Shown here in pieces: positions 49,897-59,515 of a stretch of 64,000 nt of DNA; positions within the stretch are counted from its first letter, which is position 1; every line of letters begins with the position of its first letter. The stretch comes from Staphylococcus coagulans. Lineage in GTDB: Bacteria; Bacillota; Bacilli; Staphylococcales; Staphylococcaceae. The position numbers and the translations under genes were made by a program. Below the pieces are notes generated by a model. The model did no database searches. It was not told the DNA's origin and saw only the letters and a program-made list of their open reading frames with translations. The stretch spans positions 1 through 64,000 of the forward strand of contig NZ_PPQN01000002.1 of assembly GCF_002901995.1 (NCBI RefSeq), in the 5' to 3' direction.

Positions 49897-50703
49897 ATGA
49901 GAAGAAAAGACCGAATGGGGAAGTCTACCGCACAACCCCATGACAATGCGCCACATTACAATACGTATTACCAGCCTGTGGGTCAACCACCTAAAAAACA
50001 GAAGCCAAGACGCATTTTTCGTACATTGATTTTTGTCTTAATTTTTATTGCTGCATTGTTTATTGGTTTGATGTATATGCTCTCACAGCAAGCGGATGTA
50101 TCTGATTTAAAAAGTATAGAGCAAAAAGATAGTTATGTGAGTGCAACACAAATGCCTAAATATACGAGAGGCGCCTTTATCGCAGTTGAAGATAAACGGT
50201 TTTACCATCACTCGGGTGTCGATTATAAAGGGAGCATTCGAGCCATTTTTGCGTCGATAAAAGATAAAAATCGTTTGCAAGGGGGAAGTACGATTACCCA
50301 ACAGCTTGCTAAAAACTTTTATTATGATAATCAACAGACGGTGACAAGAAAATTAAAAGAAATGTTTGTTGCGAGACGCATTGAAAGAACATATAGTAAA
50401 GAGCAAATTTTAAGTTATTATATGAATAATATTTTTTATGGAGACAATCATTATACGATTGAATCTGCAGCACGTTATTATTTCGGAACAACAACGAATC
50501 AACAAAATACGAATTTACCTCAAATCACTGTACTACAAAGTGCTATCCTTGCAAGCAAAGTGAATGCACCTTCAGTATATGATGTTAATGATATGTCACC
50601 CGCTTTTATTAATCGAACTAAAATGACGTTAGAAAAAATGAAGCAACAAAATTATATTAGTGGACAAGAATACACTGAGGCGTTGCAACAACTTGGTGCT
50701 TAA
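49897..50703 (+). CDS. sgtB: Monofunctional peptidoglycan glycosyltransferase SgtB/Mgt
   Basis: A 268-aa GT51 enzyme that polymerises lipid II into glycan strands. A basic N-terminal tail with HYNTYYQPVGQPPKKQK precedes one membrane helix (about 43-63). Catalytic motifs are VEDKRFYHHSGVD (Glu near residue 97), GGSTITQQLAKN, RKLKEMFVARRIE and the second Glu region KEQILSYYMNNIFYGD. No transpeptidase domain follows, as expected. It lies near recX, as in S. aureus, and may be VraSR-regulated as in that species. Confidence 0.95.
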   Translation: MRRKDRMGKSTAQPHDNAPHYNTYYQPVGQPPKKQKPRRIFRTLIFVLIFIAALFIGLMYMLSQQADVSDLKSIEQKDSYVSATQMPKYTRGAFIAVEDKRFYHHSGVDYKGSIRAIFASIKDKNRLQGGSTITQQLAKNFYYDNQQTVTRKLKEMFVARRIERTYSKEQILSYYMNNIFYGDNHYTIESAARYYFGTTTNQQNTNLPQITVLQSAILASKVNAPSVYDVNDMSPAFINRTKMTLEKMKQQNYISGQEYTEALQQLGA

Positions 50704-50822
50704 CACAAATATATGGCATAATAAAAGAGTGCATAGAAGTTTTTAAAATTGATCCATTGATAGTATATGGCTGAGTTAAGTCTAGCTTATATTAAGCATT
50801 CTTAATGTGAGTCAACCAGACA

Positions 50823-50866
50823 GGGGTGGGACAATGAAATCTAATCGATTTCTGTTCCACTCCCTT
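50823..50866. repeat. Dispersed hairpin between sgtB and recX
   Basis: GGGGTGGGACA-GAAATC and GATTTC-TG-TCCACTCCC flank a TAATC loop. It is the clearest member of the repeat family, very like the GTGGGAC...GTCCCAC hairpins common in S. aureus intergenic regions. Confidence 0.7.
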
Positions 50867-50889
50867 TTGTGATGATTTGGGGTGATAAG

Positions 50890-51693
50890 ATGAATAAAAT
50901 AACTAAAATAGAAGTTCAAAAAAACAATAAAGAGAGATTTAATATTTATATAGATCAAGTTTTTGCAATGGGCATTTCAATGGATACGCTTGTAGCCTTT
51001 AATTTAAAAAAGGGTGACATCGTTGATAAAAATCAAATTGATGCGATCAATCAAGAAGAGTATGATAGACAAGCGATTAATCAAGCAATGCAATACTTAT
51101 CTTATCGTAAACGTACACGTAAGGAGATTAAATTACATCTCTTAAAGCAAGACTTTCCAGAGACGGTCATCGCGCGTGCTATAGATTATTGTGAGCATCT
51201 TCAATTAATAGATCATCGTGACTATATGATAAGCTTAAAAAATACATTACTTCGTACGACGGATAAAGGGCCTGAAATTTTTCGACAGAAGTTAATAGAA
51301 GCTGGCATAGAAGCGGATTTAATTGATGAAGGCGTTCAATTATATGAAGAAGAGCAGCCCATAGATGCTATTGTGGCATTAGGTGAAAAAATTATGAAAC
51401 AGAAAAAAGGACCTGTCTCCAAGGTGAAGTTGAAGATTCAACAATCACTTCAACAAAAAGGATATCGTTTAGAGACGATTTATAAAGTAATGGATCAACT
51501 CGAAATAGAACAGGATTCAGAAATGATAGACAAATTATTGCAACGTGATTTAGAGAAAGTCTATAATAAAAATCAGAAGAAATACAGTGGGCAACCTCTT
51601 TATATGAAAACTGTAGAAGGGTTGTTGAGAAAAGGCTATCAATACGATGAGATTAGACAAAAATTATCAGAAAGTGGTATCGAAAATGAGTGA
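50890..51693 (+). CDS. recX: RecX, regulator of RecA
   Basis: A 267-aa all-helical protein that binds RecA filaments and limits their activity. The ATG at 50890 follows GGGGTGATAAG. It shows an N-terminal beta region and tandem three-helix RecX repeats: RKRTRKEIKLHLLKQDFPETVI near residues 75-96, KGPEIFRQKLIEAGIEADLI near 125-144, and repeats at the C-terminus (LLRKGYQYDEIRQKL). It is not next to recA. It overlaps the following yfhH gene by 8 nt. Confidence 0.93.
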   Translation: MNKITKIEVQKNNKERFNIYIDQVFAMGISMDTLVAFNLKKGDIVDKNQIDAINQEEYDRQAINQAMQYLSYRKRTRKEIKLHLLKQDFPETVIARAIDYCEHLQLIDHRDYMISLKNTLLRTTDKGPEIFRQKLIEAGIEADLIDEGVQLYEEEQPIDAIVALGEKIMKQKKGPVSKVKLKIQQSLQQKGYRLETIYKVMDQLEIEQDSEMIDKLLQRDLEKVYNKNQKKYSGQPLYMKTVEGLLRKGYQYDEIRQKLSESGIENE

Positions 51694-52000
51694 TAAACGT
51701 TTAAGTGAAATGGATAGGCAAGAGATTTTACATGTGATCCAAACGAGTAAAGAGAAAATGCGAAAAGCAGAAATGAACGGTATCATGAATGAGTATGATG
51801 TCTATGCCAATAAAGTCGTTATTGCTGAAAGCTACCTTATCGATACGGATAAGATAGAAATAGGTAAAATATATAAATTGAAAGATGGTACAGAAGACTT
51901 TTTTAAAGTTGAACGTTTGAAAGGAATCTTTGCTTGGGGGTTTAGAATTAATCATAGTGACCCCGAAGAAGGATTGCCAATTTCATTATTAAAATTATAA
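51686..52000 (+). CDS. yfhH: YfhH (DUF1811) family protein
   Basis: A 104-aa protein of the YfhH family, which follows recX in many Bacillales. The ATG at 51686 lies in the end of recX (8-nt overlap). The N-terminal half is helical (LSEMDRQEILHVIQTSKEKMRKAE, MNEYDVYANKVVIAES); the C-terminal half is an SH3-like barrel (EIGKIYKLKDGTEDFFKVERLKG). The function is unknown. It is the last gene before the TagH-like ABC pair, 14 nt away. Confidence 0.88.
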   Translation: MSDKRLSEMDRQEILHVIQTSKEKMRKAEMNGIMNEYDVYANKVVIAESYLIDTDKIEIGKIYKLKDGTEDFFKVERLKGIFAWGFRINHSDPEEGLPISLLKL

Positions 52001-52014
52001 AAGGGGTAGCGCGC

Positions 52015-53544
52015 ATGGGTAGTTCAATTGTCTTGAAGATGATTAATGTAACACATTATTATCGCAATCAAAAAAAACAAAATGTGCTTAAACCTTTTAG
52101 TTATCAGCCCGAAGATATTGAGCTGAATAATATTTCGCTATATGTCTATGAAGGTGAAGCTTTAGGTATCATCGGTGAAACGGATGCTTCCAAATCATTA
52201 GTAGGTGAAATATTAGCAGGCACGGTTCAACCTGATAAAGGTCGAATTGTAAGAAAAGCTTCGATGTTTTATGCAAATATGAATCAAAAATCAGTTGAGG
52301 ATACAACGGTTGAAGATTATGTCAATGACGTCGTTCAACTTTATCCTTATGATGCGGCTGCACACAAGGTGTCACAAATTATTAAATATGCACATCTAGA
52401 AGAGGTTAAAACAGAGCGAGTAAGTCAACTTACAGATGCACAATATGCACAATTGCTATTTAGTTTGGCCCGTTCTTCTGATGCTGAAATTGTGATATTA
52501 AGTCATATTTTAAGTTATTTGAATGAACCGTTTTTTGAAAAAGCAAAACTAATGATGCAAGAATATGTTGAGCGTGAGTGGACGTGGATTACAATCGACA
52601 ATGATGTTGAAAAAGTGAAAGCTGTGAGCAACTATTTGGCTTGGATATCGCATGGTCAATTAAGAAAAGAAGGTGCCATTAGCCAAGTTTATCCTAAATT
52701 TATGGCACATCAGCGTGACATGGATTCACTTAAAACTGATGAAGAGAAAAAGCATTTTGATGAAGATTGGAAGCGAAATCGCAGTAGAATGCCGGAACTC
52801 ACCTATAATTTTAAAAGAATTGAGCGTTATCATCACGCAAAGCCGCCTGCTTTTCTTTCAAGAATCTGGTTATGGTCTATCTTATTTTTGGTTGGCATGT
52901 GTGCGGCAAGTTTCCTCGTAATTAGTGGGGTAGGTAAAATAGACAGCACACAAATAACAACACAACCTACAATTTCCAAACAAGCAAAAGATCCTTATGA
53001 AGAAAAACTTGCATATGGGATTGTTAATGAAAGTTCGGTCACTTTAACGTCTTTAGAGCATGGACGCAAAACGATTACGATGCCGCACTATGCGATAGCA
53101 ACTATCGTAGGTGAAAATAAAGCGACATATAAAATACAAGTCAACGGTTCTTTTTATAAAGCTGATAAAGGAAAGTTTGAATATTTTAATCCTGCTGCTT
53201 TATACAAAGATGTGAATCGCAAAGATTTAGAACCTTATATGAAAAGTAATTATATCAATTATGTTGATTACTTTAATGGGGAATTACATAAATCTCATGA
53301 GAAAGTGAATGATACACTTGTACCTGGAAAGAAAGACCGCTTCGTTGAGCCAGTCATTGAACAACCGATTTCAATGTTATTTGACGACCGTAATCATTTA
53401 ATGGGCTTTACGTATCCAATTGTGGACAAGTCAAAATTAGAAGATAAATACCATATTAAAAGTGATGTATGGATAACGAAAACGGATGAGGGCTATTTTA
53501 TTGCAGATTTGAAAAATTCAAAATGGCTTTATATCGAATTGTAG
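52015..53544 (+). CDS. TagH-like ABC ATPase domain, catalytically degenerate, with extracellular C-terminal domain
   Basis: A 509-aa protein with the layout of teichoic-acid ABC ATPase TagH: an ABC domain (about 1-230), one membrane helix (about 284-304), then a 200-residue external domain. The ABC motifs are strikingly eroded. Walker A reads GETDASKS (54-61), with the last glycine replaced by Ser but Lys60 kept; the signature is LTDAQ (139-143) instead of LSGGQ; Walker B ends IVIL-Ser163 with His164 in place of the catalytic Glu; and no H-loop His is found (ITIDND at 192-197). ATP hydrolysis is therefore unlikely. AAGGGG precedes the start. It is followed by a TagG-like permease after 8 nt and is probably a paralogue of TarH. 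Confidence 0.8.
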   Translation: MGSSIVLKMINVTHYYRNQKKQNVLKPFSYQPEDIELNNISLYVYEGEALGIIGETDASKSLVGEILAGTVQPDKGRIVRKASMFYANMNQKSVEDTTVEDYVNDVVQLYPYDAAAHKVSQIIKYAHLEEVKTERVSQLTDAQYAQLLFSLARSSDAEIVILSHILSYLNEPFFEKAKLMMQEYVEREWTWITIDNDVEKVKAVSNYLAWISHGQLRKEGAISQVYPKFMAHQRDMDSLKTDEEKKHFDEDWKRNRSRMPELTYNFKRIERYHHAKPPAFLSRIWLWSILFLVGMCAASFLVISGVGKIDSTQITTQPTISKQAKDPYEEKLAYGIVNESSVTLTSLEHGRKTITMPHYAIATIVGENKATYKIQVNGSFYKADKGKFEYFNPAALYKDVNRKDLEPYMKSNYINYVDYFNGELHKSHEKVNDTLVPGKKDRFVEPVIEQPISMLFDDRNHLMGFTYPIVDKSKLEDKYHIKSDVWITKTDEGYFIADLKNSKWLYIEL

Positions 53545-53552
53545 GTGGAAAA

Positions 53553-54326
53553 ATGGTTGAGAATTTAATTCGTTTTTACAAAAGCATTCCTAGAATATAC
53601 CGACATAGTATATATCGCCTAAAAATGCATAGAAAATGGACGTTATTGACTTTCGCTATAGGTATCCTACTGACATTAATCATCACGATGATTTTTAGGT
53701 GGTTAGGAACTGTTGATGTCAAATTAGCGACAATAGATTATAGACTTACAGGCTTAATGACTTTCGGCGTCATTTGGATTGCCATCTTTATTAATTACCG
53801 CTTTTTTCCGAGAGACTATTATGTGACCCGTCATTACAATAGTACACCGTTTTTTCACGTGTTATTGTCGAGTGCGCTCTATAGTTTAGTCTTACTCATA
53901 TTAACGCTTGTGATGGCTTGGTTAAAACCTCTCAATACAGACACAACAGTAATCGGTGTGTTGTTCTATATTGTAATGAGTTTGTTTTTTATTACGGTGA
54001 TCTCATGTTTATTAGGAATGATTTATATTTTATATCCAAAATTAGATAAAGTATTTTATATCGTGTCTTTAATCGTATTTTGTCTATCGCCTATTTTGTA
54101 TATTCCAGATGGCGGATGGCAAACACGGTTATTGATGCTGAATCCTATCTTTTATTTAGTGAACGGAATGCAACAGTCAGTGATTATAGGTAAAGATGCA
54201 ATTAATAATTTGGGATATCATATTTACTTCTTTTGTTTTATGGGCTTAATGATTGTCTTTAGCTTCGCATTGAAGGATTACGTGACACAGTTGAGACCCA
54301 ATGAACATCAACAACTTAAATCTTAA
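53553..54326 (+). CDS. ABC-2-type permease, TagG-like
   Basis: A 257-aa membrane protein with six hydrophobic segments (about 29-50, 65-83, 101-122, 137-160, 166-186, 222-242). The layout and position after a TagH-like protein point to the ABC-2 permease family of TagG/TarG polysaccharide transporters, as does the loop PDGGWQTRLLMLNPIFYLVNGMQQSV before the last helix. The ATG at 53553 has TAGGTGG upstream. If the partner ATPase is inactive, the pair may be regulatory or structural. The distance to the main tar locus cannot be judged here. Confidence 0.8.
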   Translation: MVENLIRFYKSIPRIYRHSIYRLKMHRKWTLLTFAIGILLTLIITMIFRWLGTVDVKLATIDYRLTGLMTFGVIWIAIFINYRFFPRDYYVTRHYNSTPFFHVLLSSALYSLVLLILTLVMAWLKPLNTDTTVIGVLFYIVMSLFFITVISCLLGMIYILYPKLDKVFYIVSLIVFCLSPILYIPDGGWQTRLLMLNPIFYLVNGMQQSVIIGKDAINNLGYHIYFFCFMGLMIVFSFALKDYVTQLRPNEHQQLKS

Positions 54327-54356
54327 TTTAATCAATGGATTGAGTGAAATTCATCA

Positions 54357-54394
54357 AAAAACCTAGTCCCGTATAATGGGGACTAGGTTTTGTC
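54357..54394. terminator. Bidirectional terminator after the ABC permease
   Basis: A perfect stem AAACCTAGTCCC/GGGACTAGGTTT with a short loop and T-run between the convergent permease and YfhP genes. Confidence 0.9.
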
Positions 54395-54403
54395 ATGTAT
54401 GAT

Positions 54404-55381
54404 TCAATGTGCATATAACTTTTTCATCAGCTTTTCTTCGCTAAATACCCAACCCGTATACGAATGTACAACTTTCATTTCTTTATCGAGATGGGCGATA
54501 GCAACAAATTGATAATGTCCTTTTTTTAAATATCGTAAGTCAATAAATCGAAGCTCAGTTGTGTCATTATCAATATGTTTAATATGCCAACGGTAAATCG
54601 AAGAAAAATTTAAAAATGCTCTTATATTATGATCATATTGTGCATATTGCATAATTTCTGGACTTGGATAAGGTTGGCGCTCAACTTTATCACTAAACAC
54701 GATACTTCGACCATAACTACGTCCGACATAATCATGTTTTTCTGTTTGAATTGCAATACGCCACTCTTTAAATCGAATGGTCGGTGCGACAAACACTTTG
54801 ATCGGAGTGCCTAAATGTTCTACTTGATTTAAAGCTTGTTTTTTTAACCAAAAACGCATTTGAAAGCGCAAAATGTAATAAAGAATCAAGATGATTAATA
54901 CAGGTCCGAAAACAACATAAGGATGTAATCCTAATGCCCATAATAAAATGCCGATAAGCAAAATTGTAAAAATAATAGGGTCAAACGTGTTAATAACACT
55001 AAGTTGTATCCATTTATTTGTAATAGGCCGCAATGCTTGTGTACCGTATGAATTAAATATATCAACAAATACATGCAAAAATACAGCGAGTTGTGCCCAT
55101 AACCAAATATGAAATGGATCTAAATCTTTAAAAAACACATAAACTAATAAAGTTAATAGTAAAGGCCAAAATATTGTAAATGGAATAGAATGGGTAATAC
55201 CTCTATGATTCGAAATATAGGTTGCGTTATTTTTTAATTTTAGTACAGTATCACTATCAGGAATTAACGAACCAGCAATTAATACAGTAGCAGTTGCAGC
55301 AAAATTTCCGCCTAATGCTGTATCTGTTGTTGCTACTGCTGTTAGGCCTATACCGATAGCAATATGAGTAGCAGTATCCAT
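54404..55381 (-). CDS. yfhP: YfhP-like membrane-bound metal-dependent hydrolase (DUF457)
   Basis: A 325-aa protein of the YdjM/YfhP family. Metal-site motifs characteristic of this group are visible: DTATHIAIG (Asp2, His6), GSLIPDSDT, and HRGITHS (about 58-64), then HVFVDIFNSYG on the third helix. About five hydrophobic segments lie in the N-terminal 170 residues, followed by a soluble region. YdjM in enterobacteria is LexA-regulated, but no such site was seen. It is divergent from mutY, the same neighbourhood as yfhP-yfhQ in Bacillus. Confidence 0.9.
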   Translation of the reverse strand: MDTATHIAIGIGLTAVATTDTALGGNFAATATVLIAGSLIPDSDTVLKLKNNATYISNHRGITHSIPFTIFWPLLLTLLVYVFFKDLDPFHIWLWAQLAVFLHVFVDIFNSYGTQALRPITNKWIQLSVINTFDPIIFTILLIGILLWALGLHPYVVFGPVLIILILYYILRFQMRFWLKKQALNQVEHLGTPIKVFVAPTIRFKEWRIAIQTEKHDYVGRSYGRSIVFSDKVERQPYPSPEIMQYAQYDHNIRAFLNFSSIYRWHIKHIDNDTTELRFIDLRYLKKGHYQFVAIAHLDKEMKVVHSYTGWVFSEEKLMKKLYAH

Positions 55382-55471
55382 ATTGTCTCACTCTTTTCAA
55401 AATATCTTAATCTTATTATAATCTACAACTGAGTTGAAGGTAAATTATTCAAATTTAAAAGGGGAATAGAA

Positions 55472-56515
55472 ATGTTAAATGAAATTTCTTTTAAGCCGCA
55501 TTTGTTAGAATGGTTTGGACTCGAGCAACGACAAATGCCTTGGAGAGAAACTAAAAATCCATATTACATATGGGTGAGTGAAGTCATGTTACAACAAACA
55601 CAAGTCGATACGGTTAGAGATTATTATCAACGTTTTATCAGACAATTTCCACGTATTGAAGATTTAGCCGCAGCAAAAGAAGAAGACGTATTAAAATTAT
55701 GGGAAGGCTTGGGATATTATAGTCGTGCACGTAATTTTCATACAGCTGCTAAAGAAGTCGTTGATCAGCATAATGGCATCGTACCTCAGCATCCTGATAC
55801 ATTTTTGTCTTTAAAAGGTGTTGGTCCCTATACACAAGCGGCAGTGATGAGTATAGCTTATGGTTTACCTTTAGCCACAGTTGATGGCAACGTTTTTCGT
55901 GTGTGGTCTCGCTTGAATGATGATAGTCGTGATACAGCGTTGCAATCGACCCGAAAAGCATATGAGCAAGAACTATTGCCATATGTTGCTTCTGAAGCAG
56001 GCGATTTTAATCAAGCGATGATGGAATTAGGCGCTCTTGTTTGTACGCCGAAATCACCTCTATGCATGTTTTGTCCAGTTCAAGATCACTGCGAAGCATA
56101 CGCAAATGGGACAGTGTTAGAGCGTCCTGTGAAAACTAAAAAACTAAAGAAAAAAGAACTGAACTTTGATGTTTATGTAATTCAAGACCATCTAGGCCGT
56201 TATTTAATTGAACAAAGAACATCTTCATTGTTAAAAGGAATGTGGCAATTTCCAATGGCTGAACAAAACAGTCAAACATCATCCGAAGCTGTTATCGCAG
56301 CTTCATTAAAAATTAAAGAAAAAGACGTCATGATATTAAAGCATCAATTTACACACCTTACTTGGAAGCTTCATGTCCATTTGGCAGAAATTGCACAAGA
56401 AGATGAGCGCAAGGTGGCAGAAGAAAGACTTTGGTTGGTGCCTGAACAAAAAGAACACTATTCTTTTCCAGTCCCAATGACTAAAATTTTTAAAAAGCTT
56501 CATCAAGCTGAATAA
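55472..56515 (+). CDS. mutY: A/G-specific adenine glycosylase
   Basis: Removes adenine mispaired with 8-oxoguanine. The 347-aa protein has the HhH-GPD domain with catalytic Glu37 (SEVMLQQTQ) and Asp138 (VDGNVFRV), HhH motif LKGVGPYTQAA, the [4Fe-4S] cluster set C-x6-C-x2-C-x5-C in CTPKSPLCMFCPVQDHC (about 189-205), and a C-terminal MutT-like domain for 8-oxoG recognition (from about 225). AAAAGGGG precedes the ATG. Confidence 0.97.
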   Translation: MLNEISFKPHLLEWFGLEQRQMPWRETKNPYYIWVSEVMLQQTQVDTVRDYYQRFIRQFPRIEDLAAAKEEDVLKLWEGLGYYSRARNFHTAAKEVVDQHNGIVPQHPDTFLSLKGVGPYTQAAVMSIAYGLPLATVDGNVFRVWSRLNDDSRDTALQSTRKAYEQELLPYVASEAGDFNQAMMELGALVCTPKSPLCMFCPVQDHCEAYANGTVLERPVKTKKLKKKELNFDVYVIQDHLGRYLIEQRTSSLLKGMWQFPMAEQNSQTSSEAVIAASLKIKEKDVMILKHQFTHLTWKLHVHLAEIAQEDERKVAEERLWLVPEQKEHYSFPVPMTKIFKKLHQAE

Positions 56516-56578
56516 TTAAGTAACCGGATTGATTGTGATATAATAGTCGAGGTTATAACAATTAAGGAGGTGTGGCAA

Positions 56579-57121
56579 GTGGTCAAGTCGTGTGTACCTC
56601 GAGAAGGGGAATCGATTAAAATACAATCTTATAAACATGATGGCAAAATTCATCGTGTCTGGTCAGAAACGACTATTCTCAAGGGAACAGCCGATGTGGT
56701 TATTGGTGGAAATGATCATACATTAGTGACCGAAAGTGATGGCCGAACTTGGATAACGCGTGAACCTGCGATTGTCTATTTTCATTCAGAATATTGGTTT
56801 AATGTCATATGTATGTTTAGAGAAGATGGTATTTACTATTACTGCAACTTATCATCTCCGTTTGTCTGCGATGAAGAAGCCCTTAAGTATATCGACTATG
56901 ATTTAGATATTAAAGTCTATCCGAATGGTAAATATCACTTACTTGATGAGGATGAATATGAACAACATATGAATCAAATGAATTATCCGAAAGATATAGA
57001 TTTGATTTTAAGACGTAATGTAGATATTCTTCAACAATGGATTGAACAGAAAAAGGGACCATTTGCCCCAGATTTTATTAAAGTGTGGCGTCAACGTTTT
57101 CAAAAATATAAAAATGTTTAA
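56579..57121 (+). CDS. DUF402/YgaC-type nucleoside tri- and diphosphatase
   Basis: A 180-aa protein, very strongly conserved with its S. aureus counterpart as I recall it (for example [32 protein letters not shown] and [24 protein letters not shown]). The GTG at 56579 has AAGGAGG 8 nt upstream and gives the same length as in S. aureus; the frame opens slightly earlier. Homologues hydrolyse nucleoside di- and triphosphates with a divalent metal, using Tyr, Asp and Glu residues in the barrel. TATAAT at 56539-56544 is the likely -10. Confidence 0.9.
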   Translation: MVKSCVPREGESIKIQSYKHDGKIHRVWSETTILKGTADVVIGGNDHTLVTESDGRTWITREPAIVYFHSEYWFNVICMFREDGIYYYCNLSSPFVCDEEALKYIDYDLDIKVYPNGKYHLLDEDEYEQHMNQMNYPKDIDLILRRNVDILQQWIEQKKGPFAPDFIKVWRQRFQKYKNV

Positions 57122-57541
57122 AATTAAGCGTGTAAATATCATGAATTTTGTCGATTTTGAAGTTTAATTTTGCAAATGGTTCGATAAGCAATAGAGTAGA
57201 TGCTATGAAAACATCTTCTTACATATCCTGTTTAAGACGGTGTCATGGGATACATCGGATGGTGTATATCGTTCAAACAATGATTTTAAATACGGGAGTA
57301 AGATTTGGAAGCGAATGGTGTTCCGTCTTACTCCCGTTCAAATCGTTGTATTTTATATCAATACAATCATATTATATTGACCGATTACCTATTTTAATCA
57401 ATATATGAGGTTCAGTGAGATGATGATGACGGTTGTTCGATTGAAGCAATACGCAGAATAGCTGACTTATTTGAAAACGAATTATCAAAAATGTGCGCAC
57501 AAATTCTTAATTGGAAGCATATAATTTTGGGGGGCAAGCGC
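57122..57541 (+). other. 420-nt gap before the ABC exporter, with a hairpin and a short uninterrupted frame
   Basis: No convincing gene. It contains the hairpin at 57292-57337. From about 57435 to 57541 a frame is open and in phase with the exporter (for example [15 protein letters not shown]), but it has no usable start. It may be a chance open stretch or a gene remnant. GGGGGGC precedes the exporter ATG. Confidence 0.4.
57292..57340. terminator. Hairpin upstream of the ABC exporter gene
   Basis: A perfect 12-bp stem ACGGGAGTAAGA/TCTTACTCCCGT with an inner GGAA/TTCC. It probably terminates the DUF402 gene transcript although it is 170 nt away; it is of the same general type as the dispersed hairpins. 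Confidence 0.6.
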
Positions 57542-59278
57542 ATGATTAAGCGTTATTTAGAGTTTGTGAAGCCGTATAAATGGCTAATATTTGGAACAAT
57601 TATTATAGGGATATTAAAATTTGGTATTCCTTTACTCATACCACTCCTCATCAAGTTTGTCATTGATGATGTCATCAACAATGTTGCACTAACTGTGGAT
57701 GATAAGCTAATGAGACTGTTTGTTGCAATGTTAATTGCAGCATTTATTTTTATTATTGTACGTCCACCTATTGAGTTTTTGAGACAGTATATGGCACAGT
57801 GGACAAGTAACAAAATTTTATACGATATACGTAAAAAATTGTATGATCATCTTCAAGCTTTAAGCGCTAAGTTTTATGCGAATAATAAAGCGGGCGAAGT
57901 CATTTCACGTGTCATTAATGACGTAGAACAGACAAAAGACTTTATTATGACAGGCCTAATGAATATTTGGCTCGATTGTATCACTATTATAATCGCACTT
58001 TCTGTCATGTTCTTTTTAGACGTTCAATTAACGTTTGCGGCGATTGTCATCTTACCATTTTATGTGCTGACTGTGTATTTTTTCTTTGGAAGATTAAGAG
58101 CACTTACACGTCAGCGTTCTCAAAAATTAGCTGAAGCACAAGGTTTTTTACATGAACGTGTAAATGGTATGGCAGTCATTAAAAGTTTTGCTATTGAAGA
58201 TAATGAAGCCAAAAACTTTGATCATCGAAATAAAAATTTTCTAAATAAAGCATTTCAACATACACGTTGGAACGCCTATTCTTTTTCAGCGATTAATACA
58301 GTAACTGATATTGGTCCATTAATTGTAATCGGCTACGGTGCTTATTTAGCAATTACAGGTTCAGTTACAGTAGGGACACTAGCTGCTTTTGTAAGTTACT
58401 TAGAACAACTCTATGGCCCTTTACGAAGACTCGTCTCTTCTTTTACTACATTGACACAAAGTTTTGCATCAATGGACCGCGTTTTTCAACTATTTGATGA
58501 ACCATATGATATTAAAAATACTGACTATGCAAAACCGATAGCGATTAAGGAAGGTCACATCGAAATAGAAAATGTTTCTTTTCGCTATCAACCTGATGAA
58601 AAAGATGTGTTAAAGCATTTGAATTTAGATATTAAACATGGTGAAACAGTCGCTTTTGTAGGCATGAGTGGAGGCGGTAAGTCAACTTTAATCAATTTGA
58701 TTCCTCGATTTTATGATGTTACAAAGGGACGTATATCCATTGATGGTCACGATATTAAAACGTTCGATATGGGTAGTTTGAGACGACAAATCGGTATGGT
58801 ACAACAAGACAATATTTTATTTTCTGATACAGTAAAAGAAAATATCTTGCTTGGACGACCTGACGCAACTTTTGAAGAAGTGGTTGAGGCTGCTAAGCTT
58901 GCGAATGCCCATGACTTTATTATGGACTTACCGCAAGGCTATGATACTGAAGTAGGCGAACGAGGTGTGAAATTATCAGGTGGGCAGAAACAAAGATTAT
59001 CTATTGCACGTATCTTTTTAAATGATCCACCTATCTTGATTCTTGATGAGGCAACAAGTGCACTTGACTTAGAAAGTGAAGCAATCATACAAGAAGCACT
59101 TGATACATTAAGTCATGATAGAACTACAATCATTGTGGCACACCGCCTGTCAACCATTACACACGCCGATAAAATTGTAGTTATTGAAAATGGTGAAATT
59201 GTAGAACAAGGTTCACATCAAACACTCATTGACAAGCAAGGCGCATATGAACGACTTTATTCTATACAAAATCTATAA
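57542..59278 (+). CDS. Homodimeric ABC exporter, Sav1866 type
   Basis: A 578-aa half-transporter orthologous to S. aureus Sav1866, the structural model for multidrug ABC exporters; the length is identical. The six-helix membrane domain spans residues 1 to about 320, with the NBD following: Walker [13 protein letters not shown]-loop [12 protein letters not shown], signature LSGGQKQR, Walker [12 protein letters not shown] and H-loop IVAHRLST. All catalytic residues are intact. The ATG at 57542 has GGGGGG upstream; the open frame upstream is ignored. It exports hydrophobic drugs or lipids in homologues. Confidence 0.96.
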   Translation: MIKRYLEFVKPYKWLIFGTIIIGILKFGIPLLIPLLIKFVIDDVINNVALTVDDKLMRLFVAMLIAAFIFIIVRPPIEFLRQYMAQWTSNKILYDIRKKLYDHLQALSAKFYANNKAGEVISRVINDVEQTKDFIMTGLMNIWLDCITIIIALSVMFFLDVQLTFAAIVILPFYVLTVYFFFGRLRALTRQRSQKLAEAQGFLHERVNGMAVIKSFAIEDNEAKNFDHRNKNFLNKAFQHTRWNAYSFSAINTVTDIGPLIVIGYGAYLAITGSVTVGTLAAFVSYLEQLYGPLRRLVSSFTTLTQSFASMDRVFQLFDEPYDIKNTDYAKPIAIKEGHIEIENVSFRYQPDEKDVLKHLNLDIKHGETVAFVGMSGGGKSTLINLIPRFYDVTKGRISIDGHDIKTFDMGSLRRQIGMVQQDNILFSDTVKENILLGRPDATFEEVVEAAKLANAHDFIMDLPQGYDTEVGERGVKLSGGQKQRLSIARIFLNDPPILILDEATSALDLESEAIIQEALDTLSHDRTTIIVAHRLSTITHADKIVVIENGEIVEQGSHQTLIDKQGAYERLYSIQNL

Positions 59279-59301
59279 TAATCGAAAAAGGGCATTAAAT
59301 T

Positions 59302-59354
59302 AGAGCAAACAAATGGAATCTTTGTTGAATAAGATTTCTTGTTTGCTCTTTTTT
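59302..59354 (+). terminator. Intrinsic terminator of the ABC exporter gene
   Basis: AGAGCAAACAA/TTGTTTGCTCT (11 bp) encloses GAATCTT/AAGATTTC; TTTTTT follows. Confidence 0.85.
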
Positions 59355-59515
59355 AGTAATGAGACTTCAAAAGATATTCTTTTGTGAGATTTTGGTTATT
59401 CTGCTTTGAAAGACAGAACAATCCTGCTTTTGATTTGAAACTAAAAAGGAGTCAAATATGATATGACGATACAATATAGGGTATAATACAATCAAAAATA
59501 TAAGGGGATGGGCAA

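Noticed and set aside
57148-57408. 86-codon open frame on the plus strand between the DUF402 and exporter genes
   Set aside because: It runs through a perfect hairpin, has no ribosome site at its start, and its composition does not look like a protein.
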